64,000 nucleotides of DNA. Origin: Drechslerella dactyloides (lineage: Eukaryota > Ascomycota > Orbiliomycetes > Orbiliales > Orbiliaceae). Below the pieces are notes generated by a model. That model was not told the origin of the DNA, ran no database searches, and worked only from the letters and a program-made list of their open reading frames with translations. Each line of letters starts with the position of its first letter. Within the stretch, counting starts at the first letter, position 1. Both the position numbers and the translations under genes were made by a program. The DNA lies in NCBI GenBank assembly GCA_020064725.1, contig JAGTWJ010000001.1, positions 4,712,001 through 4,776,000 on the forward strand, written 5' to 3'. Shown in pieces: positions 22,400 through 35,500 of this stretch.

Positions 22400-25300
22400 T
22401 CATCGGCCACGTTCGTGACTATCCATCTGTCGCGGCCGGCTGGAGTACTCGTAGTAGCCGCCTGGCTGCATCAAAGATGGAGGCTGTATTTGTGGCTCAC
22501 TCGGCCGCCCAGGATGGTACTGAGGCGGTGGCGGCGGATATCCACCCGGCTGCTGCGTTTGAATATGCTGTGGGTGTTGCTGGGCCATTGTCCTATCTGG
22601 GTGGATCCTCTCGATGGGCTCGCGATGGATAGGTGGCGGTGGCTGCGACGACGGTGGCGGATATGCGCTTTGGTAACTTGGCGGTGAAAACTGATGAGGC
22701 CGTGTTGCATAGTGCGTATAAGGATCGCGAGTCTCACGGACCTCGCGGGGATCACGAGGGTCACGAGGGTCGCGAGGATCTCGGAGATCGCGGGGATCGC
22801 GAGGATGATCACGAGGATCGCGAGGGTCGCGAAGTTCACGAGGAGGTACATGGTGTGGAGGTGCGTGCTCATGATATGAATGGACGGGTGGCGCCTGCGG
22901 ATGTGATGGTGGCTGTTGTGGTGGATAGTTAGGGTGAGATGTCGCACGCGGTGGCGGCGTACGAGTTGAAGCTGGTGGATGGTTGAACGTTTTCTGGAAG
23001 AGCGAACCGGACGGCGGAGGCACAGAAGATGGTGGGCGTTGGCTATGATACAATGGCTCCGACGGCGTGGGCGAATGCCTGCCAAAAGTGTGAGGCACGG
23101 CAGACGACAGACTTGGTGAGTTATAGTGAGAAACTGGCTCTGGTGGTGGCGGCCGTTGAGCGACAGGTGGCTCCCGGGAAACATAGGACGAGGATGAAGA
23201 ATTCGAACCAAACCAGGCGTCGCTGGTGGACCTAGGCGGGCGAGGAGCCTCTTCGGGTTCGCTGTTCAGGATAGAAGCGAGACTGAAGCCAGCTGATTTC
23301 GACGGCGCAGGAGGCGGAGGAGGTTGCGCAGGTTGCACAGGCACACTGGTAGGGGGCTGCGGAGGTTGAGAAGGCGGTGGGTACGATGGCCTGGAAGTCG
23401 GTGCACGAATATGCTGGGCTTGCTGCTGAGCCTGCTGCTGAGCCTGTTGTTGCTGAGCATGCTGCGCTGCCTGATGCTGCGCTGCCTGCTGAGCTGCCTG
23501 CTGAGCTGCCTGCTGAGCTGCTGCCTGTTGAGCAGCTGCCTGTTGAGCGGCTTGCTGAGCTGCTTGTTGAGCTTGCTGAGCTTGCTGAGCTGCCTGCTGC
23601 TGGAGTTGCTGAGCCTGCTGCTGCTGGAGCTGAGCCTGTATACTGAGCGGTGATGGCTGCGATGCCGACTCTTGCCTCCGGTGACTTGCTGGCGGCTGCT
23701 GAACATGCAAGATGTGCTGCTGCTGCGAAGTTGGCGCCTGCGTTTGTTCAAGCGGCATCCTAGACGGAGACCGATCGTCCTTATAATCTCTGCTATGCAG
23801 CATCTTCGAGACAGGATCCTGGGTAGCCCGCGGAGGAGCTTGGCTGGGCTGTGGCGGGGGCGGCGAGCGGTGTCGAGGCATCGGAGGGGTTCTTGGTTGC
23901 TTCTCTTCCTGGAATGCGTGTGCGATCGGGTGTTGAACGATGCCAGACATAGGCACGAGCTTTTCTGTAGTGAGACGGCTTTCCCTTTCCCGTGGCTCCT
24001 GCTTGACCAGTTCTTGAATATGAGGTGGTTGCGGCCGATATGGGTCCTGTGAACGAGGATCGGGATATCTCGAGGGGACAGCTTGTTCTTGTATCAGTAT
24101 TTGAGGCTGGTGAGGCTGCGCATGGAGCGTCTGGACAGGTTGCGGTTGTCGAGGAGGCTGTTGTGGCACCAGCTTGCTCGACTGCGCGACTTGCTCTTGT
24201 TGCCGTGCCAGATGCTCCTGCTGTTGTTGAAGCACAACCCTAGCATCCTGCAATCCGTGTTGCCGCTGTCGCCTCTCAAATTCCAGGTCCATTGGTTGCG
24301 TCCTAGATGGAGTGTGACTGACAGGAGGCGCAGCGAATGGTCTGGGCGGCACTTCATCCATGTCATTGATATGGATAGCTTGGGCAGGTGACTTCCCAGT
24401 TGGTTCGAGTCCACCACGCGGAGGTATCACATTGCGATAATCTTCGATGCCATTAGCACTTTGAACGAATGGAGGAGTCGGCTGTGGTCGTGTAGCGGGC
24501 CGGGTTTCCTTGAAAGTCCCGGGCTTCGGTCCTGGTTTGGATTGTATCGGCAACTGAGCTGGCACTCGCGCCTCGGGACCAACAGCTACCGTCCTATTTG
24601 GTGTGAAAACAGTCCCTTGCGGTGGAAGCCTCTGAGCTTGTTTCCTCGAGCCTGGATCGATCATCTCCGTGTCCGGATCCACAGACTGAACCATGGCCGC
24701 ATTACGGCTAGCTTGCGATCCAGTTGTATCGTATCGTCTCTTGGAACTTGGTGCACTGGGAGGGGGCGGCTGAGGCAACTGTTCTCCCCTGGCTATCTTG
24801 CCATTCGCGTCCTCTGCAATCGATTGGTAATCCCTGCCTTGCTCGCAACCTCTCTGATAATTGTTTCTTACCTATATTCAAGTTAGCATTACACTCAGTC
24901 GCCATTGTTGATGAACCAAACATACCATAGTGGTGGTCTTGGTCCCAAGATGCTCAGCAATGGCCTCAAAATTTGTACCAAAAGATGCCAGAAGACGAGG
25001 AAAGTCCTGCGTCTCAGGAACAGACCAGTAGCTCGAGGTCACTGGAGCGATAATAACACCATCCTCATCGACAAGGGGTGCTTTTCTGCCTCTACCGCCT
25101 GCTCCGCCTCCTCTTCTACCAGGAGCGATTGGACGTGGTGGCACGATTTCAGGCTGCTGTGGAGGCTGATTGGCAAGACCGAGGCGCGTTTGAGGATCGA
25201 TATATGTCTGTGCCACAAATGGCGGCTGTAATCTCGCAATGTCCTCCTCCGGCTTGGTCCCTGGCTCCTGCTTCAAGATGGGTGCGGGCTGTATCATTTC

Positions 25301-28300
25301 CTGAGCAAATCCTCGCGCGGACACGGGTACCGTCATGACAGGCGCAGCGCTAAGAGTTGCAAGAGCACCCAAAGCGCTAAGCTCCTGAGGCGTCTGAAGC
25401 ATCTCAGCTTTGCTCTTGCTAGCCTTCTCTGCTTTCTCAGCGGCAGGTGTCCCGGCATTGGGCGTGCGGCTTCTAGACACACTCTTCTCCTTCTTTTCCC
25501 TGTCCGCCTTGGGACCTCGCTGCCGTTTGCCAGTCGGTTTCTCAGCAGGCGTAGGAGTAGAAGCATCCTCAACGACGATTGAAGGCTTCGAGTTCGCGCC
25601 TTGACGACCCTTACCCGAAGGTACGGGCGTAGAGTCACCTGTATCAGCAGCTGCGTCCCCTCCTCCGAAGGTTGGGGCTGCCGCTCGACGAGGCCTGGTA
25701 TTTGGCGGGGCATCTTCAGAGTCAACTTCCTCGTCCTCCAGAGGCGTATTCCGTTGGCCGCGTGTCAACTCATCCAGCGCCGAGGCCCTCGCTCTCGTCG
25801 TACGGCCAGCAGTCAACGCGACGCCTCGACCACGATTGTTACGGCGTCGAGTAGTTTTGGCTGGTCTGACAAGATCCTTGTAAGGTGTCGCTTGTTTCGT
25901 CTGATAGTAATGCAGAATGCAAGCCTTGTAATCTCGACTTGGAATACCCAGAGCAATTTTACCCCACTGCTTCGGAAACTGCGCAAACCGCTCTTTGAAC
26001 AGCTTCTGCTCTTCTTCTGTCCAGTTGTCGGGTGGTCGCTGGAATCTGAAGATCTGGTACACATCAGCTTTATTCGGAATGATATAATTCGTGTCGACGT
26101 ATTGCAGCCTGGCCTTCTCTTCTGGGTCAAGGATCATGTTGGGCACAACTGCTTCGCGAGAGTCGTCATATTTTTCTTTCGCTTCCGCCTCGGCCTTTTC
26201 AGCCTCCTCTTTCTCCGACAGCTTCATTATCCTCTCGATCTCGTATTCGGAGGTGACGAAATCACTAGAAACGCCACGTCCGCTCCTGCGACCAAGACTA
26301 GTAGTGCCGGAGACTTCAAGAGTTGCAGCCGGGGGAACGATTTCTGTGGGTACAGCATCAGACGGCTCCTGATCAGACTTCTTCTTTCGCTTCTCTTCAT
26401 TATCCAGTTTTTCGCAATCCTGTTTCCATGTCGGCAGACCATCGCGATATTCTTGGCGCAACTTCGATACCTTCTTATCCACCATCATCTTCTGTTCTAA
26501 GATGTGATTTGCGATCAGCCCTTCAATCTTGTTATGGGACTGGATATTGGCGTTCCAGAATTGGTATTCGACCGGCTCCCGTTGTGGACCTGCACAGAAG
26601 TAAGGTAGAGATGAAGTATCGTATGTCTCCTTTGCTGGTTGTGCCTCTCCCTCCTTGATATCGGTTACCATTGCGTCTTCGTCCTTGACAGATGGAACTA
26701 CCTCGAGGTTTGTCTTTGGAGTTGAAGGCTGCTCTGGCTCAGGCGAACTCTCCAGCGGTCCCGATGGTGCAGGTTTATCGTCCATGGATTGCGCGGCAAA
26801 TTCTGTGGCAAGAGTAGGCGATAGGCTATCTTGTTTGTTGACATCCTCCGCCATGACTTCATCTTCTGCAGCGGATTTGCTTTCAGGAGCGGGTTTCGTT
26901 TTCCGTTGTTCCTCCATCTTTGCCGCAATCTCAGCTTCCTTTTGATCCATTTGTTCCAGCTCGGCCTTCTTTGTTTGCTTCACAGCATCCAGTTCGCTAA
27001 GACGAGACTCCAGCATTCCAATCTTGATATCAATTTCTCGCATCTGTTTTGTAACATCGGAGGATGTGAGCTTATCGTCTTCGTCTTCGGCTGGAGATTC
27101 GGTTTTGAATTCGCCTGCAGATGGTTTATTGTCGACGGGGCTCTCTTGTTTAACACTCGGTTCCGCGGTTACAGTTGCCGACGACTGTTCGGGGGCATCG
27201 TGCATCTCGACGTCTTGAGAGTCGGCCCGTTCCCCTCTTTGCTCAGATACCCCAGTTTCTAACGTCCGTGGCCCATTGTCGTCTTTACTCTTCTCGCCGG
27301 CATGATCGACACTTGAGTCCCTTCCTCCTCTAAGCTCCGCATGTGTTAGTTTCGGAGAGGTGTATGGTTGGTTCGGTCGATTGAAGTGGCCAGAAGGACC
27401 AGAAGGCACGTATCCAGGACGTCCGGGTGGGCCGGTCGACGGAGTTCCTCTGCCAGCACCCCAAGCACCTTGTCGCCGCTCCTCTTCTTCCCGCTTGTTT
27501 GGATGCGCATTCGGGCTCATGCCCCTACCAAAGGACCCAGGCGCCATTATACCGCCTCTGCGTCCGGGCCAGAATCCTCCTCTAGTAGCTTGATTAGAGA
27601 ACTGTGCTCTCGGACCAGTAGGGGTTGTCGGAGGCAGGTTCTGTGATGTGAGTGATGGAGATGTCGGGACAAAGTTGGCAGGTTGAGTGGGTATTGAAGC
27701 TGATTTAGTAGTTTCTGTGGACGGTGAGGGGAGCGGGACGTTTCTAGATGTTGGCGAGGCAGACAACGAGGGTTGGTCCCGTAGCGTATTCTCGGTAGAA
27801 GTAGAAGAACGCTTCTCATGCGGCACGGATTTTGGTTCAACTGGTTCTTTGACAGGTGTCTCTTTGATGGGAATTTCCTTGGAACCCTCCCTCTTGGAGT
27901 CAGCGTCGCCGATGGCACCAGAAGATGCAGGTATTTTTGGAACCTTTTCAGATTTCTCTGGCAAAACAGGGTCCTGCCGAGAAGATCTAACATCTTCCAT
28001 CTCCACATCGTGTCGATCACCCGCAACTGACAACTCGTCACCACTATTCACAACTTCACCCTCCTCGACAGGACTTGGCTCATCAACAGGATACTTGTCA
28101 TCGAGAGTCATTCGATCTTTGTCGTGAGGCTCTTGCTTGATATGAGGGCTGGAATCGTCTTTGTCTCCATCTTTCTTGTCTTTGTCCCAACGGTCCCCCT
28201 TGAGTCCCGTGGCTGTCGCTCGCGGGCCAGTTGGAATACCAGACTTAAGCGAGCTGTTGGACAATGCGCGTGGGCCTAAGCCTAGGGGGATATCTCGGAA

Positions 28301-29636
28301 AGATGGGACGCTTGGAGGTGCAGGAGACGATAATATCGGCACCGACGATGTTGGTCTCGTTAAATTACGTTGGAATGTGCTCGGTGTCGAATGTGGTGGG
28401 TGAGGTGTCTGAGAGACTGGTGTCGAACTCTGGGCATTTTGGCTGTCGGTTTTTACATAGTTGGACTCCGAAGGACCTTTATCAATATTACGATCTGACA
28501 GCGGCGGCGGCGAATTTGTCGACGGCGACGCGCCAGAGGTATAGCGAGATGACACAGTATGTGGGGGGGAGTGCGTGGATGTTTGGTGTGGATTGGAGGG
28601 CGATGGCGATCTTGTATGTGTCGACCTCTTTCTTTCGGAAGGGTCGTTTGGACGCGATCCTGCAGTGCGGCGTTTCTTATACCTGCTCAAAAAACGTGTC
28701 GTTAGCCATGCGCCGAAAACTAGCTCACGGGTTTAAGGTTTGCATACTCCGCAGCCTCACGTTCACGCTGCTCCCTGGCAAGCTTGTTCGGATCGTCAAC
28801 AGGCGATGTAGAGGGAAGCCCCTGACTACTCACGCTTGGCCGATGGTGGAATTCACGGGTATACGTTTCACGCGGCTCCGGCCGATACGACTGAGAGTAA
28901 GGGTATTCGCGCTCCCTCGCGTCTCGTATGTGTCCTTCTCGCGGATAGTGTCGGTCGTCTCTAGCCGTCCTAAAATACTCGTCCCGGTTGTCGCGAAAGT
29001 CTTCCCTGGCATATCGATCCATCCGGTCATTCCAGGCTCGTCTTTCCGGGGGACTTCTAGATCTCCTCGGCGGCGACGTCCTTCGCGGATAAGGCCCTCC
29101 CATCGGTCCACCAACAGATTGTCGTCTTTCCAGTGCGCCAACGGGCGGTCGAGCGGGTCGATTTCGATATTCATCGTATTCGCGTGGCCGTTCCCGGAAG
29201 CCATTATTGTAGTTCTCGTTGACCGGACTCATACCTGTCGGAATGAAGATATTTATCCAAACGTTAGTCTGCAGCCCAACTTTCCGCGACGGAGCCGTTT
29301 CTTTTGAATGATTACGGTTTCCGGGAATCACGTACCAGTGCCAGCGCTTATAGTTCCGACGGACGTGCGTGCCCTGGGTCCGAGAGGAGGCGGAGAGCGT
29401 CCTCGCGGGCCAGGAGGCGCCCGCGTTCCGTATGCATTGCTTGCCGTCGTACTACTACTTGGTGGGCCGCTTTGATGCGAAAGATAGGCCCGCGGTCCCT
29501 TTGGCGGCTCCCTCGAAAAATCTGGCGACCGCTGCCTCTTGTGGGGGGATATCGAGCGAGAGGAGTTCGAGGTCACGGAAGGATTCCTGTTGGACGGCGG
29601 GCCAGCATGCGGGGGAGGGGACTGCTGCGAAGACAT
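22400..29636 (-). CDS. SNT1: SANT-domain corepressor, Snt1-like (Set3 histone deacetylase complex)
   Basis: Exons: 29636-29336, 29234-28729, 28675-24926 and 24871-22400, about 2342 aa. Snt1 is the NCoR/SMRT-like scaffold of the Set3 deacetylase complex in the nucleus. A coiled coil (MREIDIKIGMLESRLSELDA and following, about residues 812-860) precedes SANT1 (DNWTEEEQKLFKERFAQFPK... ACILHYYQTKQ, about 1150-1200). SANT2 begins SYWSVPETQDFPRLLASFG and is completed across intron 3 by MVRNNYQRG (about 1490-1545). The N-terminal third is Ser/Pro/Arg-rich, and the C-terminal 800 residues are Gln/Ala/Pro-rich with RDP repeats. Intron 2 is ambiguous: GTGAGC (28728) to TATAAG (28676), or GTATGC (28747) to GAGCAG (28683); both close in frame and differ by 4 residues. 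It is far longer than yeast Snt1 because of the disordered tracts. Confidence 0.88.
22724..22850 (-). repeat. Arg-Asp-Pro tandem repeat in SNT1
   Basis: About 14 near-copies of a 9-bp unit encode RDP/RDH/RDL repeats. The plus strand shows gatcgcgag and gatcacgag alternating. The tract lies in the C-terminal disordered region. Confidence 0.75.
23411..23630 (-). repeat. CAG/GCA triplet repeat encoding poly-Gln/Ala in SNT1
   Basis: Some 70 codons of QQAAQQ-type sequence, seen as gctgctgag and gctgcctgct on the plus strand. Such tracts vary in length between strains. Confidence 0.8.
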
Positions 29637-31134
29637 CTAATCTTGTCGGAGGCGGCCGCCGTGGTGGTGATGGTGGTTTTCGTCGCGACAAGGAGACGCA
29701 AATCTCGAATTCGATGCGAGCCACGGAGTCCTCGTGCGGACTGGATGGCCGTTTTGCCTGGTTCAATCGGCTTGGCTGAGGCCTTTTGATTGGCTAGCAA
29801 TCTGGTCTCCAAACCCAAAACCGAACCCAAAACGCTCCTCTCCGCTCAAACTCGTTCGTATTCCTGTTGGCTGCAGCAAGAATGGCGTGGAATGGGGGAG
29901 GAAAACTCGGCTAGCCGCCTCGGCTGGCCTGCACGAATGCGCTGTGTGGCCTGTTCCAATTCAGGATTCTCCCTGGATGTGGACTCGGGCTCAGTTGGTG
30001 GCAACCGTCAGTCCCAGCTTCGGCCAGCGGAAGGGAGACGTCGAAGAACGAGAGATGGAGAATGCAAGCGGCAGATGTCAACGATGGCCGCGTCACCGTG
30101 TCGTGTCGTGTCGATTTCGATGTCGTGCAGGCGATGGTGGTCGAGCGATGTTGTTGATGTTTTCGAAGGCTGAAACGGAGTGCAGGCAAAAGGAAAGCGA
30201 GTGTCGACAGGGCCGTGGCACGGGCAATTAATTTCACTTCGCAATCGGTCAGCCCGGACCAGTCATCCAATGCAATGCAATCTTCAAATCAACCGCCCCG
30301 GCAGCCAATCACCCGCGGAGCCGCCCAGAAAAACCTACGCCGGCACGCTAAGAAGTTAAGGATCGATCACCCGGAAAGCGTATTGCCCAGCAGCCCTGGA
30401 TCAGCCTTATCCACGCGAGAGGACGGCGTGGAGAGATGGAACGATGCTTGCTGGGAGCGAGAAAGGGATTCGAAAAACACTGTATCGACGAGAATGGAGA
30501 AATCAGAACGATGTCTCGAATTTGCAATTCGCTGTTCATCAAGAATTAAAGGTCTGGTCCTTACTAGCCCGAACGGACATGCGGCCAGCGCCAGGCCCCA
30601 TCCGGCCTAAGTCGAGATTCGCATCTTCTGCATCGAGACACATGTCTGGATGTAACATGGGCTCTCGATTATTATTAGTCCGCTGGTGGAGCCCCCGGCC
30701 AATATTATCGTCTCGACGGACCCCTGGCTGCAGTCTTGGCCACGCCGAACCTTGTTCGCCCGTTGAAACATGCAGACATGCCGACTTGGAAGAAGGTGGG
30801 AGAAAGATAAATGCGAGATGTAGGATCAGGATCCGAACATCTGATGTAGGCAGAACTGCCCAGATTACGACACGGCCCTAATTCTCTCACTCGCGCGAAA
30901 TCCAACGCTCTACAACACCATTTGACCAGTTTCTACCGATTTATATCGATCCAAGATCTCAAGACAATATATTACGAATGTACAGAACAGAGTGAGTCTC
31001 TCCTCTACGATGCGCAGGTGCTGGATCATATACAGGGATAAACATGCCAAATCACCCGGTATAGGAGGTCGTCAGCTATATTATATTGATACGACGAATG
31101 TCCCAGCACTCGCCATTTCCATCTAATCATAACT
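29637..31134. other. Intergenic region upstream of SNT1
   Basis: 1.5 kb containing the SNT1 promoter and the 3' side of the next gene. No supportable gene is seen. An ATG-rich open stretch at 29790-30230 is read equally well on both strands. Confidence 0.55.
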
Positions 31135-32522
31135 TCAAGCATCGCCGGTCGGATCCGGCACCGGCGTCTCTTCTCCTGAAGTGGAGTTATCGCACGAAGT
31201 AGCCTCAGATGAAGTCTCCTTCGCCGGCGCCTCTTCACCAGATCTAGATTCACCACTCTCGCCCTCACCATCAGGGACAGCACCCGACACAGGACACACC
31301 TCAGCGTCATCTCTCTTGAAGAGAATCGATCCCGAAAACCCAGAAAACCCACCCGCCAACCCGCCCCTCAACCCGCCCCTCAACCCGCCCCTCAACATGT
31401 CACCTAAACTATGCAGATTAACACGCCAGCTGGGATTCGGGCCGCCTCGCGACCGCTGATATGAGGGTTTAAGACCGCGGTACTTATTCGGGCCCTCGAT
31501 CAAGAACGACTCTCCTTTGTCATTGACGCGAATTTTCTTCTGCGTTCCGGCCTGGAATCCGTCTTTTAGGCCCCAAGGCGGCTTGAAGCCTTGGTCTCGG
31601 TCCCACTTTTCGTCCTCATTCAGCTTCATCCGTTGTGGGCCAGGTTCGATTCCCTCTAGAAGTTTAGAGAGGCCGGACTCGTTCTCAGCAGCGGCGTCTT
31701 TCTGTCGTTCCAAATAGTATGCGTAACAATAGCAGCCTTTGCACATTCAAATATCCATCAAAGTCAGCCAAGTATCTCGAGCTGCGGTACACACGCGCTG
31801 GACATCGACCGACATATCAGGAACGAAATAGCAGCAAGCAAGTTACCAAGAGCCAGAAAAGATGGGACACGCACAAATTTGTCTCGTAAACCAAACGCTG
31901 ACCGCGAAAACTCACCCACAACATATTGACACATCATCGCTTCGTGTTCAGTACTGCAGTGCTCGCTCCCAGGTGTCGGTAAAAGAGCGAACGCCTCGCC
32001 TTGCTGAGGGCATTGACAGTCCGACATACACTCTGCCTGCCATTCGATGATGTACGTGGACACTGCTAACGAGCCTTCTTGGGCTTCGATCAGATCCCAA
32101 TCCAGTGAATCCATTCCCGGTGGCATCGAGCCTGAATCTAGCAACGACCGGTAGCTCTGTCGAGCGACTTGTTCCGGGGGACATATGACCATTCTGTATT
32201 CATTGTACTTTACACCGCCAGCACCGAACTCGCCCGCCCGCTTCCCGTGCCCTGCAAATATTCCTTTCTCTCGGCGTTTGCAGGTTGCAGCGTCATCAAA
32301 CGGGTTGTCTCGGGAGGAATTTCGTCTTCTCGTGACCGCCACCGGTAGATTCAGAGAGTTCTTGGGCTTGATGGCGGTATCCAGCTGTCCCTTGTTCCTT
32401 GTGTTTGTATCGGCCGTGCAGGTTTTTATAGGTATCGCTCCTGTAATTTCTGCAGCCGGCGCCGCCAGAACCAGGATTTTGAACACAAGCCATCCTAGTC
32501 GGTGAGGTGCAAGTAGATGCAT
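31135..32522 (-). CDS. Secreted-looking Cys-containing hypothetical protein
   Basis: Two exons, 32522-31916 and 31736-31135, giving 402 aa. I do not recognise a family. A hydrophobic N-terminus (GWLVFKILVLAAPAAEITGA) looks like a signal peptide or anchor. A basic region follows, then a compact part with closely spaced cysteines: CMSDCQCPQQG, EHCSTEHEAMMCQYVVGCYC, the last formed across the intron. The second half contains WDRDQGFKPPWGLKDGF, a GGLR repeat encoded by a 12-bp tandem repeat, and a Ser/Glu/Thr-rich acidic tail. The intron (31915-31737, GTGAGT...CAAAG) keeps phase. The Cys-rich core could be extracellular and disulphide-bonded. Function is unknown and no secretion partner is adjacent. 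Confidence 0.65.
31360..31396 (-). repeat. 12-bp tandem repeat encoding RGGL
   Basis: Three exact copies of CCCGCCCCTCAA (plus strand) inside exon 2 of the secreted-looking protein. They give LRGGLRGGLRGG. Confidence 0.8.
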
Positions 32523-35500
32523 GCTGTCATTTAAGCGTACTGACCGGATTGTCGGGATTTATAGTCCTAAGAACAACCGGAAGGTTCTGCGACAACAAAT
32601 GCAGTTGGATTCTAGTATATGATGTATGTTGCTGGAGGTCGAGACAAGAGGAATGTTGTAACAAAGCAGAGTGTACACTATATGATGCGAAACTGTGATG
32701 AATAATTTCAAGGTGTCTCGAGCTCAGTAGCAAGCTGGTATACAAAAGACTCACTGCGAATTTATCGACAGCGTAGGCAATCTGGAACCGTGGCCGTACC
32801 GAGCAACTACCAAAATGCCCCAACTGAAGCCAATAGCTGGAAGACCGGCTTAAGGATTATTGCCTTCACACTGTTTACGGGACAAGCATTCGCACGCCGT
32901 TTCAAATATGAAGTTTCAGTAGAAGGAAAGGATCAGGAAGCTACCGACTGACAGTGCCATAATATTCTTATGAGTTGAATTCTTTGGATCTTTTAAAAAA
33001 GGATATATAGCCACAACTTGAGGCAATATATATCGGGCATCAGTGTCACACTTCGCCACATTGTGATAACAACTATCGCCCGCCTACAAATGCTAAGATA
33101 GAGGGTTGGATCCATGGAATAGTACAGTTGGCGGTGAATGCGTTAATCAATCCTTTGCCCTACGGGCATTCAAAATCTCGAAACCGAACGATAGGTATGC
33201 TGCTCAACTCCTTGTATTCAACGTAATATCATTCACGAGGAGGCAGGTGCGGTTAGCTAGCCACGCTTTTCTGTTTCAATTCTAGAAGAGAATCACATCA
33301 CAACAATGGCACAGCGTTACTAACTGTTGCATTTCTCGGCTAAGGTGTTGCAGCTGCAGCGCTGGGGTCGCTCGACGAGCGTAGCGTGTAATGACTGCAA
33401 TTTCCTTCCGCGGAACAAGCCCTTAAATGGGAGACTATCACCGACAGCCCATATTTTCAAGGCATCGACTAGTGATATGTCTCCAATCAAATGTAATCGC
33501 AGAATCATATGTCAGATGTTTACTTGGCAAAGTAAACCTGTACAGTTCGAAACACATTCGATTCATACCCAGAACCATCGTATCTGAATCATGAATGACA
33601 CGAGCTCAAGTAAAAATGTAGTTTATTTCATATGTGGATCAAGCTCGACTCGACAACTTGCCAACTGACGTTGCAACATGCATGGCAACGGATGTTGTAC
33701 CAGGTTAGATAACCTCGTGAGACCAGCGGAGAATACACATCTGGGCGAAAGTTTGGCTTGAAAAGCTATATATATGAAAGCTTGTGCCCCACAACTACGC
33801 CGCCAATAGGCACTCAAGCCATGATACCCCGGATAGCACGCGGAGAGGCCTGAAACGTCGAAACTAGCACGCTGAACTCCACTACCCCCTCTAAAAACTT
33901 AGACACGACTAGCCGAGAGCCTAAAGCCGATGGATGCAATGCAGATGATCCAAAAACTGATCTTGACTGCGCGCCTAGATATCGATAGCGAGAAAAGACC
34001 ACTAACGACGGTGTGTTATGAGAAGATCCAATATGGAGTGCTCACCGCCAGGAGACAATTAATCAGCAATTTGCAGCATTCGAACGGCCTTAAAATACTC
34101 AATCTGCTCATCGATTGAAGTCGAATGGATGCATGATATTTAGGCAACCTTTCATGCTGGATCCGTGTTCGTATCTTGAAAATATATATATCAGCAGGCG
34201 TCGCATACACTCCGACATGAGCCTTCCTATCACGGAGCTCCCAGCACAGCATGCTGCGCTCCCAAAATCAAAATTAATGGAGGGACGGGCCTCGAAATTT
34301 TTTCCATGCCACATGGACACTCAGCTGAGGCTGCTAGCTGCACCTCCAATTAAAACCAGTCACATAGCGCGCAGCTCATGACACCCGATCAATGAATGGG
34401 GATAATTATTATTACCCCATCGATCGCATCATCATTAGAAACTCTTAGGCAAAGTGTACGGCACCAGACTCACAGATACCACGCCACTGTGTTCGTGTTA
34501 CGTAGTCCAGCCGACCCCGGAGCAGCCAGCTGTCGCGAGGTTCCCGCTCCGTATTACCTAAATCAACGCACAGCGCTCGCCCGCCGCCCGCCAGCAGGCC
34601 AACGTCGCACATCCCCAATCCAACCATTCGGTCTCGACTCGACTACTCCCTTCCCGCCATGAAGTCCTCAAAGACGCCATGACACCATGACTCTGCGCCT
34701 GTGACGCCGGCAGAAACCGGACAGCCGCTACTTGTGCTCTTCGGTTCCGTTTTGTCATCCGCCACCGCCATTAGCCAATTCATTACCAAATACTCGCACG
34801 GGACGTGCCTGCCCGAATCGCGGAGAACAACCCTAGTGCTGGCTCTTTCGATCGGCCAGCAGCGAATGGATCGAGAAGACCATGGTTCACCCCGTACGAC
34901 TCGTATGGAGAGCTCATTTGTCCCATAGCGACGGCCGCCTGACTCAGCATTCTCGGCCTCTTTTAAATGCGTTCTTTCAGGGCTCGAGACCGTTCTTTTT
35001 GGCATTCCTTCGCACGGCTCTTGGCCGGTTGGCCACGATTGACACTCACCTCTCCGGATCGTACAAAGATGCCGTACCTGCAGGCGAGAGAAGCAAGGCC
35101 AGCCCTGACAACCGGACTTTGAATCCGCGGTGCGGCCTTTGAACCCATGTGACAGCAGCGCGCGTCTGCAGCTGGCGGCCAGACAGGCTTGCCTATCACC
35201 CATGGCCATGCAGCGAGGCCTTCCGCGGGTGATAGGGTAGCGACCTGCAGCTGCAGCTTGTGCAGGAAGCAGCGTCTGCGAGACAAACAGCAGGTCGCTG
35301 GCTCCCTATCGCAGGCGGTCCCGAATTATTCTCGGGCGGTTTTTGCAGAGATAAGAACCCAGTTGTCGACTAAAACGGCCCACGACTGACACCATTCATG
35401 GGGAGCGCTGCCTGCGAGAGAGTTACAATGGGGTAATCGAATATTCCGGTTATCGATGGAGCGTCCCCAACCAACACCTCTCGCTGCTCGTCACCCTTAG

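Noticed and set aside
24878..28690. The 1270-codon minus-strand frame as a separate gene
   Set aside because: Its end runs through a GTATGT...ATATAG intron. Splicing joins it to the downstream frame and completes the second SANT domain (MVRNNYQR), so both belong to SNT1.
34643..35209. Minus-strand 188-codon frame
   Set aside because: It has an ATG, but composition is Arg/Cys/Trp-heavy and irregular, with no domain, no intron signals and no promoter. Most likely chance in GC-rich DNA.
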